Translations under genes and position numbers: made by a program
The notes under the pieces: generated by a model
Told to the model about the DNA's origin: nothing
Databases searched by the model: none
What the model saw: the letters and a program-made list of their open reading frames with translations, nothing else
Shown: one piece after another, positions 9,226 to 17,279 of the stretch
How positions within the stretch are numbered: the first letter of the stretch is position 1
Layout: every line of letters starts with the position of its first letter
DNA from: Burkholderia metallica
GTDB lineage: Bacteria > Pseudomonadota > Gammaproteobacteria > Burkholderiales > Burkholderiaceae
Assembly (NCBI RefSeq): GCF_902832845.1
Contig: NZ_CADFDB010000006.1
Span: 391,313 to 455,312 of the forward strand
Reading direction: 5' to 3'
Length of the DNA: 64,000 nucleotides

Positions 9226-10116
9226 CTACTCCGCATCAGTAATTCCCAGCTCACCCAACAACCACGCCTTGAACGTCTCGAACGCGTCGTGCCGCTCCGG
9301 CCTTTTCGGGTACACGAGGTAATGCCCGACGTACTCCACCTCCCGCGTGGACCCGGCAAGCGGCCTCACCAACTGCCCCCGTTGCAACTCCCGCTCCGAC
9401 AGAAGCGTCGATTCCAGCACGACGCCCAGGTTGTCGACCGCGGCGGCGATTGCCATCGCGCTGCGGTCGAAGCGCAACCCGTAGTGCGTCGGCGGCGGTA
9501 GCCCGTTGGCTTCGAACCACCCTGCCCACTGATACATCTGCACTTCGCACTGAATCAAAGGCAAGTGGTAAAGGTCCTCCGGTTTGCGTATCTGTTCGGC
9601 CAGCGCCGGCGTGCACAACGGCGCGAGGCCTTCCACCGCCAGCGGAATCTTCTGGTGCGGTGACGGCCGCGGTTCCCCATAGACGATGTCCAGATCGAAG
9701 TCATCGTCGAACCGCGCGTACTCCGTACTTGCGGAGAAGCGCAGGTCGATATTCGGATGGTCCCGCACGAAGCCCGCCAGCCGCGGCAACAGCCATTGCG
9801 TCGCAAAGCTGGGCGCCGTATGCAGGCGCAGCGGCGCGCGCTCCTCCTTCGTCAACAGCGCAAAGCCGCGCTGCATCTCGTCCATCCCGCGCTGAATGTG
9901 CTCCATCAACATCGCACCTTCGCGCGTCAGTCGGACCTCTCTCGTACTTCGCTGAAAGAGTCGATGGCCGAGCAAGTCTTCGAGCTTGCGTACGGAATGG
10001 CTCACGGCGCTGGGCGAAAGGCTCAATTCACGCGCAGCGGCGGCAAACGAAAGCAGACGGCCGGCAGCCTCGTAAACCCGGATGTAGGACAGCGGCACCT
10101 TGCGGAAAACGTTCAT
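9226..10116 (-). CDS. LysR family regulator (GcvA-like)
   Basis: A 296-residue LysR protein. The N-terminal winged helix (LSYIRVYEAAGRLLSFAAAARELSLSPSAVSHSVRKLEDLLG, about 9-50) is followed by a substrate-binding domain with segments typical of the GcvA subgroup, such as FATQWLLPRLAGF and DLDIVYGE. It is divergent from the split-transketolase operon whose first gene starts at 10296, the usual arrangement for a LysR activator and its target. The intergenic stretch carries a symmetrical ATTCAT element suitable for LysR binding. The inducer is unknown and presumably a metabolite of the operon. Confidence 0.9.
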   Translation of the reverse strand: MNVFRKVPLSYIRVYEAAGRLLSFAAAARELSLSPSAVSHSVRKLEDLLGHRLFQRSTREVRLTREGAMLMEHIQRGMDEMQRGFALLTKEERAPLRLHTAPSFATQWLLPRLAGFVRDHPNIDLRFSASTEYARFDDDFDLDIVYGEPRPSPHQKIPLAVEGLAPLCTPALAEQIRKPEDLYHLPLIQCEVQMYQWAGWFEANGLPPPTHYGLRFDRSAMAIAAAVDNLGVVLESTLLSERELQRGQLVRPLAGSTREVEYVGHYLVYPKRPERHDAFETFKAWLLGELGITDAE

Positions 10117-10124
10117 GGGCGGTT

Positions 10125-10141
10125 ATTCATGAATGGCATTC
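10125..10141. promoter_or_regulatory. Candidate LysR operator upstream of the transketolase operon
   Basis: Two overlapping palindromes, ATTCATGAAT (10125-10134) and GAATGGCATTC (10131-10141), lie 9 bp before the divergent LysR start and about 155 bp before the transketolase start. Placement and symmetry fit a LysR autoregulatory/activation site; no binding data can be inferred. Confidence 0.45.
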
Positions 10142-10295
10142 ATCGCCTGTTGCAATCTTTTCTTTTGTCAGGCGCTCCGGCTCAAGCATACAGTACGTTC
10201 ACCTCGTTGCCACACCGCCCGATTGCTGAACAGGAGACACCTTCAGCCGTCGACGGTTGTCGAGGTCGACGATCCCCTCTTCCGCAGGAAAAGCC

Positions 10296-11183
10296 ATGAC
10301 AACGACGACTGAGCTCGAGCCGCAGGCCGACTCCACACTGCTGGCGAACCTCGCCGATCACGCGTATCGCATCCGACGCTACGCGCTGCGCATGGGCGAG
10401 GTGCAAGGCCAGGGCTATATCGGTCAGGCCCTCGGGCTGGCCGACGCCCTTGCCGTGACCTGGTGCCACGCGATGAACACCCGGCCCGACGATCCCGAAT
10501 GGGAAGGCCGTGACCGGTTCCTGCTCTCGCACGGCCACTATGCGATCGCGCTCTACGCCGCGCTCATCGAAGCCGGCGTGATCCCGCCCGAAGAGCTGGA
10601 GACGTACGGGTCCGACGACAGCCGTCTGCCGATGTCGGGGATGGCGACCTACACCCCCGGCATGGAGATTTCGGGCGGCTCACTCGGCCAGGGCCTGACC
10701 ATCGCGGTCGGCATGGCGCTGGGCCTGCGTGTCAAAGGCAATCCGGCCTTCGTCTACAACTCGATGTCGGACGGCGAGCTCGATGAAGGCGCCACCTGGG
10801 AAGCCGCACTGTCGGCCGCTCATCACGGCCTCGGCAATCTCGTCGTGATGGTCGACATCAACCGCCAGCAAGCCGACGGCCCGTCGCACGACGTGCTCGG
10901 CTTCGAGCCGCTCGCCGACAAGTGGGCTGCGTTCGGCTGGCACGTCGAGCGCGTAAACGGCAACGATCTGCCCGCGCTCGTCGAAGCGTTCGACCGCGCC
11001 CGTGCGCTCACGGAAGCGAAGCCGCGTGTCATTCTGCTCGACACCCTGATGGGCAAAGGCGTGCCCTTTCTCGAAACCCGAGAAAAGAATCACTTCATCC
11101 GTGTCGACGCAGAAGAGTGGCAACAAGCGATCGCCGTGCTCGACCAGAACCGCCGGCACAACCAGCAAGGAGACAACGCATGA
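10296..11183 (+). CDS. Transketolase, N-terminal (TPP-binding) subunit
   Basis: A 295-residue protein corresponding to the first half of transketolase. Motifs include FLLSHGHYAIALYAAL, GSLGQGLTIAVGMALGL, and the thiamine diphosphate/metal segment SDGELDEG with the downstream Asn in VDINRQQADG. The ATG at 10296 is preceded by AGGAAAA; a TTG 39 bp upstream is less likely. The stop overlaps the start of the C-terminal subunit gene (ATGA), so the two are made in equal amounts and probably form an alpha2beta2 enzyme that moves a two-carbon ketol unit. Split transketolases of this kind are often specialised for an unusual sugar, for example the apulose-4-phosphate enzyme AptAB or the sulfosugar enzyme SqwGH. 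No isomerase or kinase is present to identify the substrate. Confidence 0.88.
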   Translation: MTTTTELEPQADSTLLANLADHAYRIRRYALRMGEVQGQGYIGQALGLADALAVTWCHAMNTRPDDPEWEGRDRFLLSHGHYAIALYAALIEAGVIPPEELETYGSDDSRLPMSGMATYTPGMEISGGSLGQGLTIAVGMALGLRVKGNPAFVYNSMSDGELDEGATWEAALSAAHHGLGNLVVMVDINRQQADGPSHDVLGFEPLADKWAAFGWHVERVNGNDLPALVEAFDRARALTEAKPRVILLDTLMGKGVPFLETREKNHFIRVDAEEWQQAIAVLDQNRRHNQQGDNA

Positions 11184-12181
11184 GCGCCGTCGCTGAGAAG
11201 AAATCCCGCCTGACCACGTCGGCGATGATCGCGTCGATTGCATCGGAAGGCCAGAAGACACGCCCCGCACCGTTCGGACATGCGTTGGTCGCCGAAGCGG
11301 AGAAACGGCAAAATATCGTCGGCATGACCGCCGACTTGTCGAAGTACACGGACCTGCACATCTTCAATCAGGCGTTCCCCGAGCGGCACTTTCAGATGGG
11401 AATGGCCGAGCAGCTTCTGATGGGCGCGGCCGGTGGAATGGCCAAGGAAGGCTTCATTCCGTTCGCGACGACCTACGCGGTGTTCGCGACACGGCGCGCG
11501 TACGACTTCATCCATCAGATCATCGCCGAGGAAAACCTCAACGTGAAGATCTGCGCGGCGCTGCCCGGCCTCACGACCGGTTATGGCCCGAGCCACCAGG
11601 CGACGGAAGACCTGGCGCTGATGCGGGCGATCCCCGGCATGACGGTCATCGATCCCTGTGACGCGCTCGACACCGAGCAGGCGGTCGCCGCGATCGCCGC
11701 CCACCACGGCCCGGTCTACATGCGTCTGTTGCGCGGCAAGGTCCCTGCCGTGCTGGACGACTACGACTACACCTTCGAGCTCGGCAAGGCCAAGATGCTG
11801 CGCGACGGGAAAGACGTGCTCATCATCTCGTCCGGGATCATGACCATGCGCGCGCTGGAAGCGGCGCAGGCGCTCGACGACGGCTCGGCAAGCGTGGGCG
11901 TATTGCACGTGCCGACGATCAAGCCGCTGGACGAAGCGACCCTCATCGAGCAATGCAGGAAAGACGGGCGCCTCGTCATCGTCGCGGAGAACCACAGCGT
12001 GATCGGCGGGCTGGGCGACGCGGTGACGAGTGCGCTCGTGCGCCACCGGGTATTGCCCGAGTTTCGTCACATCGGCCTTCCCGACGCGTTTCTCGACGCG
12101 GGCGCACTGCCGACGCTGCACGACCGCTACGGCATCTCGACCACGTCGATCGTCGAGAGCATCAAGACGTGGCTGAAGTAA
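11180..12181 (+). CDS. Transketolase, C-terminal (pyrimidine-binding) subunit
   Basis: A 333-residue partner of the preceding subunit. It contains the pyrimidine-domain signature (ADLSKYTDLHIF, then RHFQMGMAEQLLMGAAGGMA with the catalytic Glu of GMAEQ, then FATTYAVFATRRAYDFI and GPSHQATEDLALMR) and the transketolase C-terminal domain (PTIKPLDEATL). The start overlaps the previous stop by 4 bp. TCA-type motifs and separate subunits resemble the transketolase/1-deoxyxylulose synthase families; the arrangement and length fit the transketolase branch. Next downstream, 17 bp away, is a reductase gene, so the product aldose or hydroxyaldehyde may be handed to it. Confidence 0.88.
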   Translation: MSAVAEKKSRLTTSAMIASIASEGQKTRPAPFGHALVAEAEKRQNIVGMTADLSKYTDLHIFNQAFPERHFQMGMAEQLLMGAAGGMAKEGFIPFATTYAVFATRRAYDFIHQIIAEENLNVKICAALPGLTTGYGPSHQATEDLALMRAIPGMTVIDPCDALDTEQAVAAIAAHHGPVYMRLLRGKVPAVLDDYDYTFELGKAKMLRDGKDVLIISSGIMTMRALEAAQALDDGSASVGVLHVPTIKPLDEATLIEQCRKDGRLVIVAENHSVIGGLGDAVTSALVRHRVLPEFRHIGLPDAFLDAGALPTLHDRYGISTTSIVESIKTWLK

Positions 12182-12198
12182 TCCAGGGAGCCAGGACA

Positions 12199-13044
12199 AT
12201 GAACGTGACATTTATCGGGATAGGCGCGATCGGCTTGCCGATGGCCCTCCAGGTGCAGCGGGCGGGACACACCGTCACCGGCGTCGATCTTTCCAGCCGC
12301 GCCCGTGAACTTGCCCAGGACAGCGGCCTTGCGGCGGTGGAAAGCTTCACCGCGGCCCCGACGGCTCAGGTCGTCGTCGCAATGGTCGCGACGCCCGAGC
12401 AATTGGCCGCCCTCGTCGACAGCGTCGGCAAGGCGGTCGAAGGTCAGACGTGGGTCGTGATGTCGACGGTGGGCCCGGATGCCGTGCGAGAACACGGCCA
12501 GCGCCTGATCGCGGCAGGCGCCCGTGTCGTGGATGCGCCCGTTACCGGCGGCACGGCCCGCGCGCGGACCGGTGAACTGGTCATCTTCGCGTCGGGCGAG
12601 CGGGCGGACATCGACGCGGTGCGCCCGGTGCTCGAAGCGATGGGCAGCGTGCGCATCACCGGCTCGAAGCTCGGCGACGGTCAGGCAATCAAGGTGGTCA
12701 ATCAGCATCTCTGCTCCGTTCATATCGTCGCCGCCGCCGAAGCGCTCAGCCTCGCGCGCGCGCTCGGGCTGGACCCGGCTGCGGTGCTCGAACTGGTCGA
12801 GCAAGGCGCGGCCGGCTCGTGGATGCTGTCGGACCGCGGCCCCCGCATGCTGCAAGGCACCGACGTGACCGTGACGAGTTCGATCAACATTTTCGTGAAG
12901 GACAGCGATCTCGTGGCGGCGGCCGCTCGATCCTGCAACGCGGATGTTCCGCTGCTCTCGATCGCGAACGCACGATACAAAAAAGCGGCGAACGACGGGC
13001 TCGGCCTGCGCGACGACAGCCGCGTGATCGAAACCTGGCACTGA
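12199..13044 (+). CDS. NAD(P)-dependent oxidoreductase, 3-hydroxyisobutyrate dehydrogenase family
   Basis: A 281-residue beta-hydroxyacid dehydrogenase. The N-terminal nucleotide-binding motif GIGAIGLPMALQVQRAG (6-22), the substrate-binding segment APVTGGTARARTGEL (about 113-127) and the catalytic lysine motif GQAIKVVNQHL (about 158-168) are all clear. Relatives include tartronate semialdehyde reductase (GarR), 3-hydroxyisobutyrate dehydrogenase and sulfolactaldehyde reductase (YihU). The gene lies 17 bp after the transketolase subunit with a CAGGGAG site and before an MHS transporter, so it should act in the same pathway, reducing a semialdehyde or oxidising a hydroxyacid. Which family substrate applies cannot be told from the sequence. 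Confidence 0.88.
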   Translation: MNVTFIGIGAIGLPMALQVQRAGHTVTGVDLSSRARELAQDSGLAAVESFTAAPTAQVVVAMVATPEQLAALVDSVGKAVEGQTWVVMSTVGPDAVREHGQRLIAAGARVVDAPVTGGTARARTGELVIFASGERADIDAVRPVLEAMGSVRITGSKLGDGQAIKVVNQHLCSVHIVAAAEALSLARALGLDPAAVLELVEQGAAGSWMLSDRGPRMLQGTDVTVTSSINIFVKDSDLVAAAARSCNADVPLLSIANARYKKAANDGLGLRDDSRVIETWH

Positions 13045-13153
13045 ACGCTGCACCGTTCAGCTTCCACTTCGTGTGAAGCGCACGTAGAAGCGCAACGCGA
13101 CCCGGCCGCCCTGCAAAGGAAAGACGGCCGCAAAGATACAGGAGACGAAATCC

Positions 13154-14461
13154 ATGAGTACACACAAGCAAGGCCGTGCGGTCAAAGTCGCGGTGGCGTC
13201 GATGATCGGGTCGGCGGTCGAGAGCTACGACTTCTTCATCTACGGAACGGCTGCCGCAGCGTGGTTCGGCAAGATCTTCTTCCACACGAACGAGCCCATC
13301 GTCGGGATCATGGCGGCGTTCGCGACGCTCGCCGTCGGTTTCCTCATGCGTCCCCTCGGCGGCTATCTTGCCGGACACTATGGCGACCGCATCGGCCGCA
13401 AGTCGGTGTTGTTCTGGTCGCTGATTGCAATGGGCGGCGCAACCGTGCTGATTGGTGCGTTGCCGACCTACGCGCAAGCGGGCGTCGTCGCCCCCATCCT
13501 GCTCATCCTCCTGCGCATGGTGCAAGGCATCGGCTTTGGTGCGGAATGGGGCGGCGCCGTGCTGATGGCGTGCGAGCACGCACCCGAGAAGCGCCGCGGC
13601 TTCTTCGGCGCGGTGCCGCAACTCGGCATCCCGCTCGGCCTGCTGCTGGCCAATGGCGCGTTTCTGCTGTCCGGCGCATTGCTCGAAGGCGACTGGGTCT
13701 GGCGCACGCCGTTTCTGTTGTCGTTCGTGATGGTCGCGATCGGCATCTTCATCCGGATGAGCGTGTCGGAATCCCCTGAATTCGAAGCGGTGAAGGCCGA
13801 GAACAAGGTGATGAAGCAACCCGCGCTGGAAGTGATCAAGAGCGACTGGCGCAGCATTCTGAAAATCATCGGCCTGCGCATGGCGGAAACCGGCGGTTAC
13901 TACATCACGACGAGCTTCATGCTGTCGTATGTGGCGCTCGCGCATGTGTCGACGACACGGCACATCCTGTGGGGCACGCTGATCGGTTCTGCACTCGGGC
14001 TCGCGAGCCATCTGATTTATGGCGCATTGAGCGACAAGATCGGCCGCCGCCCCGTGTTCATGATGGGTGCGCTGTTCACGATCGTCTTCGGTGTGCCGAT
14101 GTTCATGCTCATCAACACCGGCGCGGTGATGATGGTGATCGTCGCAATCGCGTTGTCGCTGTTGTTCAGCCACGATCCGATCTTCGCCGTCGAGGCAAGC
14201 TGGTTCTCCGAGCAGTTTCCGGCCAACGTGCGCTCGTCGGGCATTTCGCTGGGCTACAACGGCGCGTCGGTCGTCGCGGGATTGCTGCCGATCGTCGCGA
14301 CCTTCATGTACGGCGCGTTCGGATGGATCGGGCCTGCGCTCATGTTCTCGTCGCTGGGCATCGTGTCCGCCTGCTGCGCACTGGCGATCAAGGAAACTGC
14401 GCCAGCCGTTGTCGAGAGAAAGACGGCCGCTGCAACGACCGAGCGCCGATTTGCCGCATAG
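13154..14461 (+). CDS. MFS transporter, metabolite:H+ symporter (MHS) family
   Basis: A 435-residue inner-membrane protein with twelve predicted segments. The opening ASMIGSAVESYDFFIYGTAAAAWFG and the loop GHYGDRIGRKSVLFW are typical of the ShiA/KgtP/ProP group of proton symporters, which take up organic acids, shikimate or betaines. It is preceded by a good AGGAG site and lies 109 bp after the reductase gene, closing the split-transketolase operon. It therefore probably imports the carboxylated or polyhydroxylated substrate that the operon degrades. A hairpin follows the stop. Confidence 0.88.
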   Translation: MSTHKQGRAVKVAVASMIGSAVESYDFFIYGTAAAAWFGKIFFHTNEPIVGIMAAFATLAVGFLMRPLGGYLAGHYGDRIGRKSVLFWSLIAMGGATVLIGALPTYAQAGVVAPILLILLRMVQGIGFGAEWGGAVLMACEHAPEKRRGFFGAVPQLGIPLGLLLANGAFLLSGALLEGDWVWRTPFLLSFVMVAIGIFIRMSVSESPEFEAVKAENKVMKQPALEVIKSDWRSILKIIGLRMAETGGYYITTSFMLSYVALAHVSTTRHILWGTLIGSALGLASHLIYGALSDKIGRRPVFMMGALFTIVFGVPMFMLINTGAVMMVIVAIALSLLFSHDPIFAVEASWFSEQFPANVRSSGISLGYNGASVVAGLLPIVATFMYGAFGWIGPALMFSSLGIVSACCALAIKETAPAVVERKTAAATTERRFAA

Positions 14462-14488
14462 GCGAGCTGTTTCGACCGACGATCGTTG

Positions 14489-14508
14489 AGCCCGCTTCAC
14501 GGCGGGCT
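14489..14508 (+). terminator. Hairpin ending the transketolase-MFS operon
   Basis: Stem AGCCCGC (14489-14495) and GCGGGCT (14502-14508) with a 6-nt loop, starting 27 bp after the MFS stop and followed by TGACGTTT. The T tract is weak, so termination may be partial or Rho-assisted. Confidence 0.55.
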
Positions 14509-14644
14509 TGACGTTTCATGCCCCGACAACTGTTCGGGAGCCTATACAGCGCAGTCGCGGTCGTTTGGTCGCACGGTCACAAAGCCGTGGCACCCGTCGC
14601 ACGGACTCCCGCGCCCGACGGGTGCGTGATCCGCCACCCTTGGC

Positions 14645-16057
14645 TCACGCGCGAATGAGCCGGTGCAGGCGCCGAACCTGGGTCAATGCCTGCTGCGCCG
14701 ACGTCAGGTTCGTGAAGCCGAGCAGCATCGCGGGCGGCATCCGTCCGCCCGGGCTCCAGTCGTTCAGCGGCTGGATCGCAAACCCCTGCAGGTCGGCCAT
14801 GCGTGCGACGGCACGATCGTCGACCGTCGTGCGCCAGTAGGCCGCGACATGCAGGCCGCCCGCGCGGGGCGGAATGTGCAGCGTATCGCCGAAGACCTTG
14901 ACCAGCGCATCGATCAGCCACGCGCGGCGCGTGGCGTAGAGCGTGCGCATTTTCTTCAGGTGGCGTGCGAAGTGCCCTTGCTCCATGAAGTCGGCGACGA
15001 CGGATTGCATCAGCATCTGGCCGCTTCCGCCGAGCCAGCCGGCAGTCTCGCGGAAAGCGTCGACCTGCCCGTCGGGAACAACGAGATAGCCCAGCCGCAA
15101 GCCCGGATACAGCACCTTGCTGAACGATCCGGTGTAAAGCACGCGGTGGTGGCGATCCAGGCTTTTGAGCGCGGGCAGCGGGCGGCCGTGGTAACGGAAC
15201 TCGCTGTCGTAATCGTCCTCGACGATCCAGGCCCGCTGCCGACGGGCCCAGTCGAGCAACGCGAGGCGTCTCGGCAGCGACAGCGCGACACCGAGCGGGC
15301 TTTGATGGGTCGGGGTCACCACGGCAAAACGCGCGTCGTCCGCACGGCGTCGCCCCGCTTCCACGCACAGGCCGTCGTCGTCGACCGGCACCGACAGGAG
15401 CCGCATCCCCGCGTGCTCGAGCACGCGGCGTGCATGGATATAGCCCGGGTCCTCGAACCAGCCGGTGTCGCCCGGGCGCAGCAGGGTCCGGCAGATCAGA
15501 TCCAGCGCACCGCGATACCCCGCGGTGATGAAGATCTGCGCCGGCGCGCAGTCGATGCCGCGCGACACGCCGAGATAGGCGGACAGCGCACGCCTCAGCG
15601 CGGCATGCCCCTGGGGCGGCGAAGAGTCCAGCGACGGCACCGCCATCTCCCGCACATGACGCCCGGTCAGCCGTATCCACGGCATGCGCGGAAACGCATC
15701 GAGCGCGGGAATGCCCATCTGGAACGGTTTCGGCCCGCTCGCCGCCGGATCGCCGCGCGGCGGCTCGTCCGGCCCGGGCGCGGTGGCGCGCGGCGCGCGG
15801 CCACGCGGCAACTGCGGCGACACGACGGTGCCGGCCGGCCCGCGTGCGACCAGATACCCTTCGCCGATCAGGATCTGATAAGCCGCCTCGACGGTGCCCC
15901 GTGCCAGGTTGAGTTCGCTGGCCAGGCTCCGTACCGACGGCACGCGCTTGCCCGGCGCCAGCCTGCCGGTCTCGATCGCATCGCGAAAGCGCCGGACCAG
16001 CTGCCGATAGACCGGCATGTCGAGATGACGGTCCGGGATCAGATCGTCGAAGTTCAT
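14645..16057 (-). CDS. MocR-type regulator (GntR winged helix fused to aminotransferase fold)
   Basis: A 470-residue fusion protein. The winged helix at about 10-75 (GRLAPGKRVPSVRSLASELNLARGTVEAAY) is followed by a linker rich in Pro/Arg and a PLP domain with IVEDDYDSEFRYHGRPLP and the lysine motif YTGSFSKVLYPGLRLGY (Lys314). The layout resembles PdxR-like regulators that respond to PLP, but no pdxST genes are present. It is divergent from a GNAT acetyltransferase-azoreductase pair, with 84 bp between the starts, making those genes the likely targets. Confidence 0.88.
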   Translation of the reverse strand: MNFDDLIPDRHLDMPVYRQLVRRFRDAIETGRLAPGKRVPSVRSLASELNLARGTVEAAYQILIGEGYLVARGPAGTVVSPQLPRGRAPRATAPGPDEPPRGDPAASGPKPFQMGIPALDAFPRMPWIRLTGRHVREMAVPSLDSSPPQGHAALRRALSAYLGVSRGIDCAPAQIFITAGYRGALDLICRTLLRPGDTGWFEDPGYIHARRVLEHAGMRLLSVPVDDDGLCVEAGRRRADDARFAVVTPTHQSPLGVALSLPRRLALLDWARRQRAWIVEDDYDSEFRYHGRPLPALKSLDRHHRVLYTGSFSKVLYPGLRLGYLVVPDGQVDAFRETAGWLGGSGQMLMQSVVADFMEQGHFARHLKKMRTLYATRRAWLIDALVKVFGDTLHIPPRAGGLHVAAYWRTTVDDRAVARMADLQGFAIQPLNDWSPGGRMPPAMLLGFTNLTSAQQALTQVRRLHRLIRA

Positions 16058-16113
16058 GTCCCAGTCAAATAGTCACTTTTTGGACCTTCAGAATACGCCA
16101 TCCGCTTTGTACA

Positions 16114-16126
16114 GTAACGACGTTAC
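16114..16126. promoter_or_regulatory. Palindrome in the MocR/GNAT divergent promoter
   Basis: GTAAC-GAC-GTTAC is a perfect 13-bp dyad located 16-28 bp before the GNAT start, just after TTTGTACAGT. It sits where a regulator would block or assist initiation of the acetyltransferase-azoreductase pair. Confidence 0.35.
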
Positions 16127-16141
16127 CGTGGAGCAATCGAG

Positions 16142-16591
16142 ATGCCGGAGATCCATTTGAAACGCGCCGTGACGGACAACGATTACCGGTCGGCGTTCGA
16201 CGTGATGCGCGAGCTGCGCCCGCACCTGACCGATTCCGATGCGTTCGTGCGGCAGATGCACCGCCAGTCCGAACAGGGTTATGTCCTGCTGACCGCGCGG
16301 CACGGCAGCCCGGACGGTGCAGTCCTCGCGCTGGCCGGATACCGTCACGTCGAAAACACGCTGTACGGCCGCTTCGTCTATGTCGACGATCTGGTCGCCA
16401 CCGAGCACGCGCGCAGTCAACGGCTGGGCGAGCGGCTGCTCGATGCGGTGCGCGACGACGCGCGGCAACACGGCTGCCGGCACCTGGTACTGGATACCGG
16501 CCTGTCCAACGCGCTCGCGCAACGTTTCTATTTCCGCCAGGGGCTGTTGTCCCGCGGCATGCATTTCAGCCAGTCTCTACAGGCGCTTTGA
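16142..16591 (+). CDS. GNAT family N-acetyltransferase
   Basis: A 149-residue acetyltransferase of the GCN5 fold. Strand 4 (YVDDLVATEHARSQRLGERLL, about 80-100) carries the R/Q-x-x-G-x-G/A-type acetyl-CoA loop in the form RSQRLG, followed by HLVLDTGLSNALAQRFYFRQG typical of the C-terminal half. The substrate is unknown; the family acetylates amines of small molecules or proteins. It is preceded by GGAG, overlaps the next start by 1 bp (TGATG) and faces a MocR regulator. Confidence 0.85.
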   Translation: MPEIHLKRAVTDNDYRSAFDVMRELRPHLTDSDAFVRQMHRQSEQGYVLLTARHGSPDGAVLALAGYRHVENTLYGRFVYVDDLVATEHARSQRLGERLLDAVRDDARQHGCRHLVLDTGLSNALAQRFYFRQGLLSRGMHFSQSLQAL

Positions 16592-17205
16592 TGAACAACC
16601 TTCTTTTTGTCGACGCCAGTCCGCATGGCAGCCATTCGCTGGGCGCACGCCTTGCGCACGAAGCGATCGCGCACTGGCAGGCGACCCACCCCCACGCACG
16701 TGTCGTGTCGCGCCGCCTCGGTCAACCCGGGTTGCCGTCGCTATCGGCCGACTATGCGCATGCGGTGGTCGCGCGGCAGCCGGATTCCGATCCCGCGCTG
16801 GCGTACTCCGAACAACTGATCGCGGAAGTGGAACAGAGCGACGGCGTGTTGATCAGCACGCCGATGCACAACTTCACGGTACCGGCCGCGCTGAAGCTGT
16901 GGATCGATTTCGTGCTGCGCATCGGCCGCACGTTCACGGCCACGCCCGAAGGCAAGTTCGGACTGCTAGCCGATCGCCCCGTGCTCGTGCTGGTACGCTC
17001 CGGCGGCATCTGCACGGGGCCAGCGGCACGGCAGCCCGATTTCCTGACGCCGTATCTGAAGCAGGTGCTGGCCGTCATCGGCCTTTCGACCGTCGATTTC
17101 ATCTACCTCGAAGGCATTGCGCCGCACGAAGCAGCGATCGAGGCGGCACGTGACCAGTTGGCCGCGTCGACCCTGTTGGCTCGACGCGCGACGGAACCGG
17201 CCTGA
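16591..17205 (+). CDS. FMN-dependent NADH-azoreductase family flavoprotein
   Basis: A 204-residue flavodoxin-fold protein of the AzoR/acyl carrier protein phosphodiesterase family, near the usual 200 residues. Visible motifs are the N-terminal FMN phosphate loop VDASPHGSHSLG (7-18), STPMHNFTVPAALKLWIDFVLRIGRTF around residues 90-113, and RSGGIC near 135. Such enzymes use NADH to reduce quinones or azo compounds in the cytosol. The ATG overlaps the GNAT stop by one base; a TTG one codon earlier is not needed. With the GNAT gene it forms a small operon facing a MocR regulator, perhaps a detoxification unit. Confidence 0.86.
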   Translation: MNNLLFVDASPHGSHSLGARLAHEAIAHWQATHPHARVVSRRLGQPGLPSLSADYAHAVVARQPDSDPALAYSEQLIAEVEQSDGVLISTPMHNFTVPAALKLWIDFVLRIGRTFTATPEGKFGLLADRPVLVLVRSGGICTGPAARQPDFLTPYLKQVLAVIGLSTVDFIYLEGIAPHEAAIEAARDQLAASTLLARRATEPA

Positions 17206-17208
17206 ATT

Positions 17209-17223
17209 CGCCGGACTCCGGCG
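17209..17223. terminator. Short hairpin between convergent genes
   Basis: CGCCGG-ACT-CCGGCG lies directly between the azoreductase stop and the end of the convergent hydrolase gene. It could act in both directions, but there is no T tract. Confidence 0.4.
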
Positions 17224-17279
17224 TTCGCATGCGTTACCGACGGAGGCCGATCGGGCATCCCGAGCAGGGCGCGTCGCCG

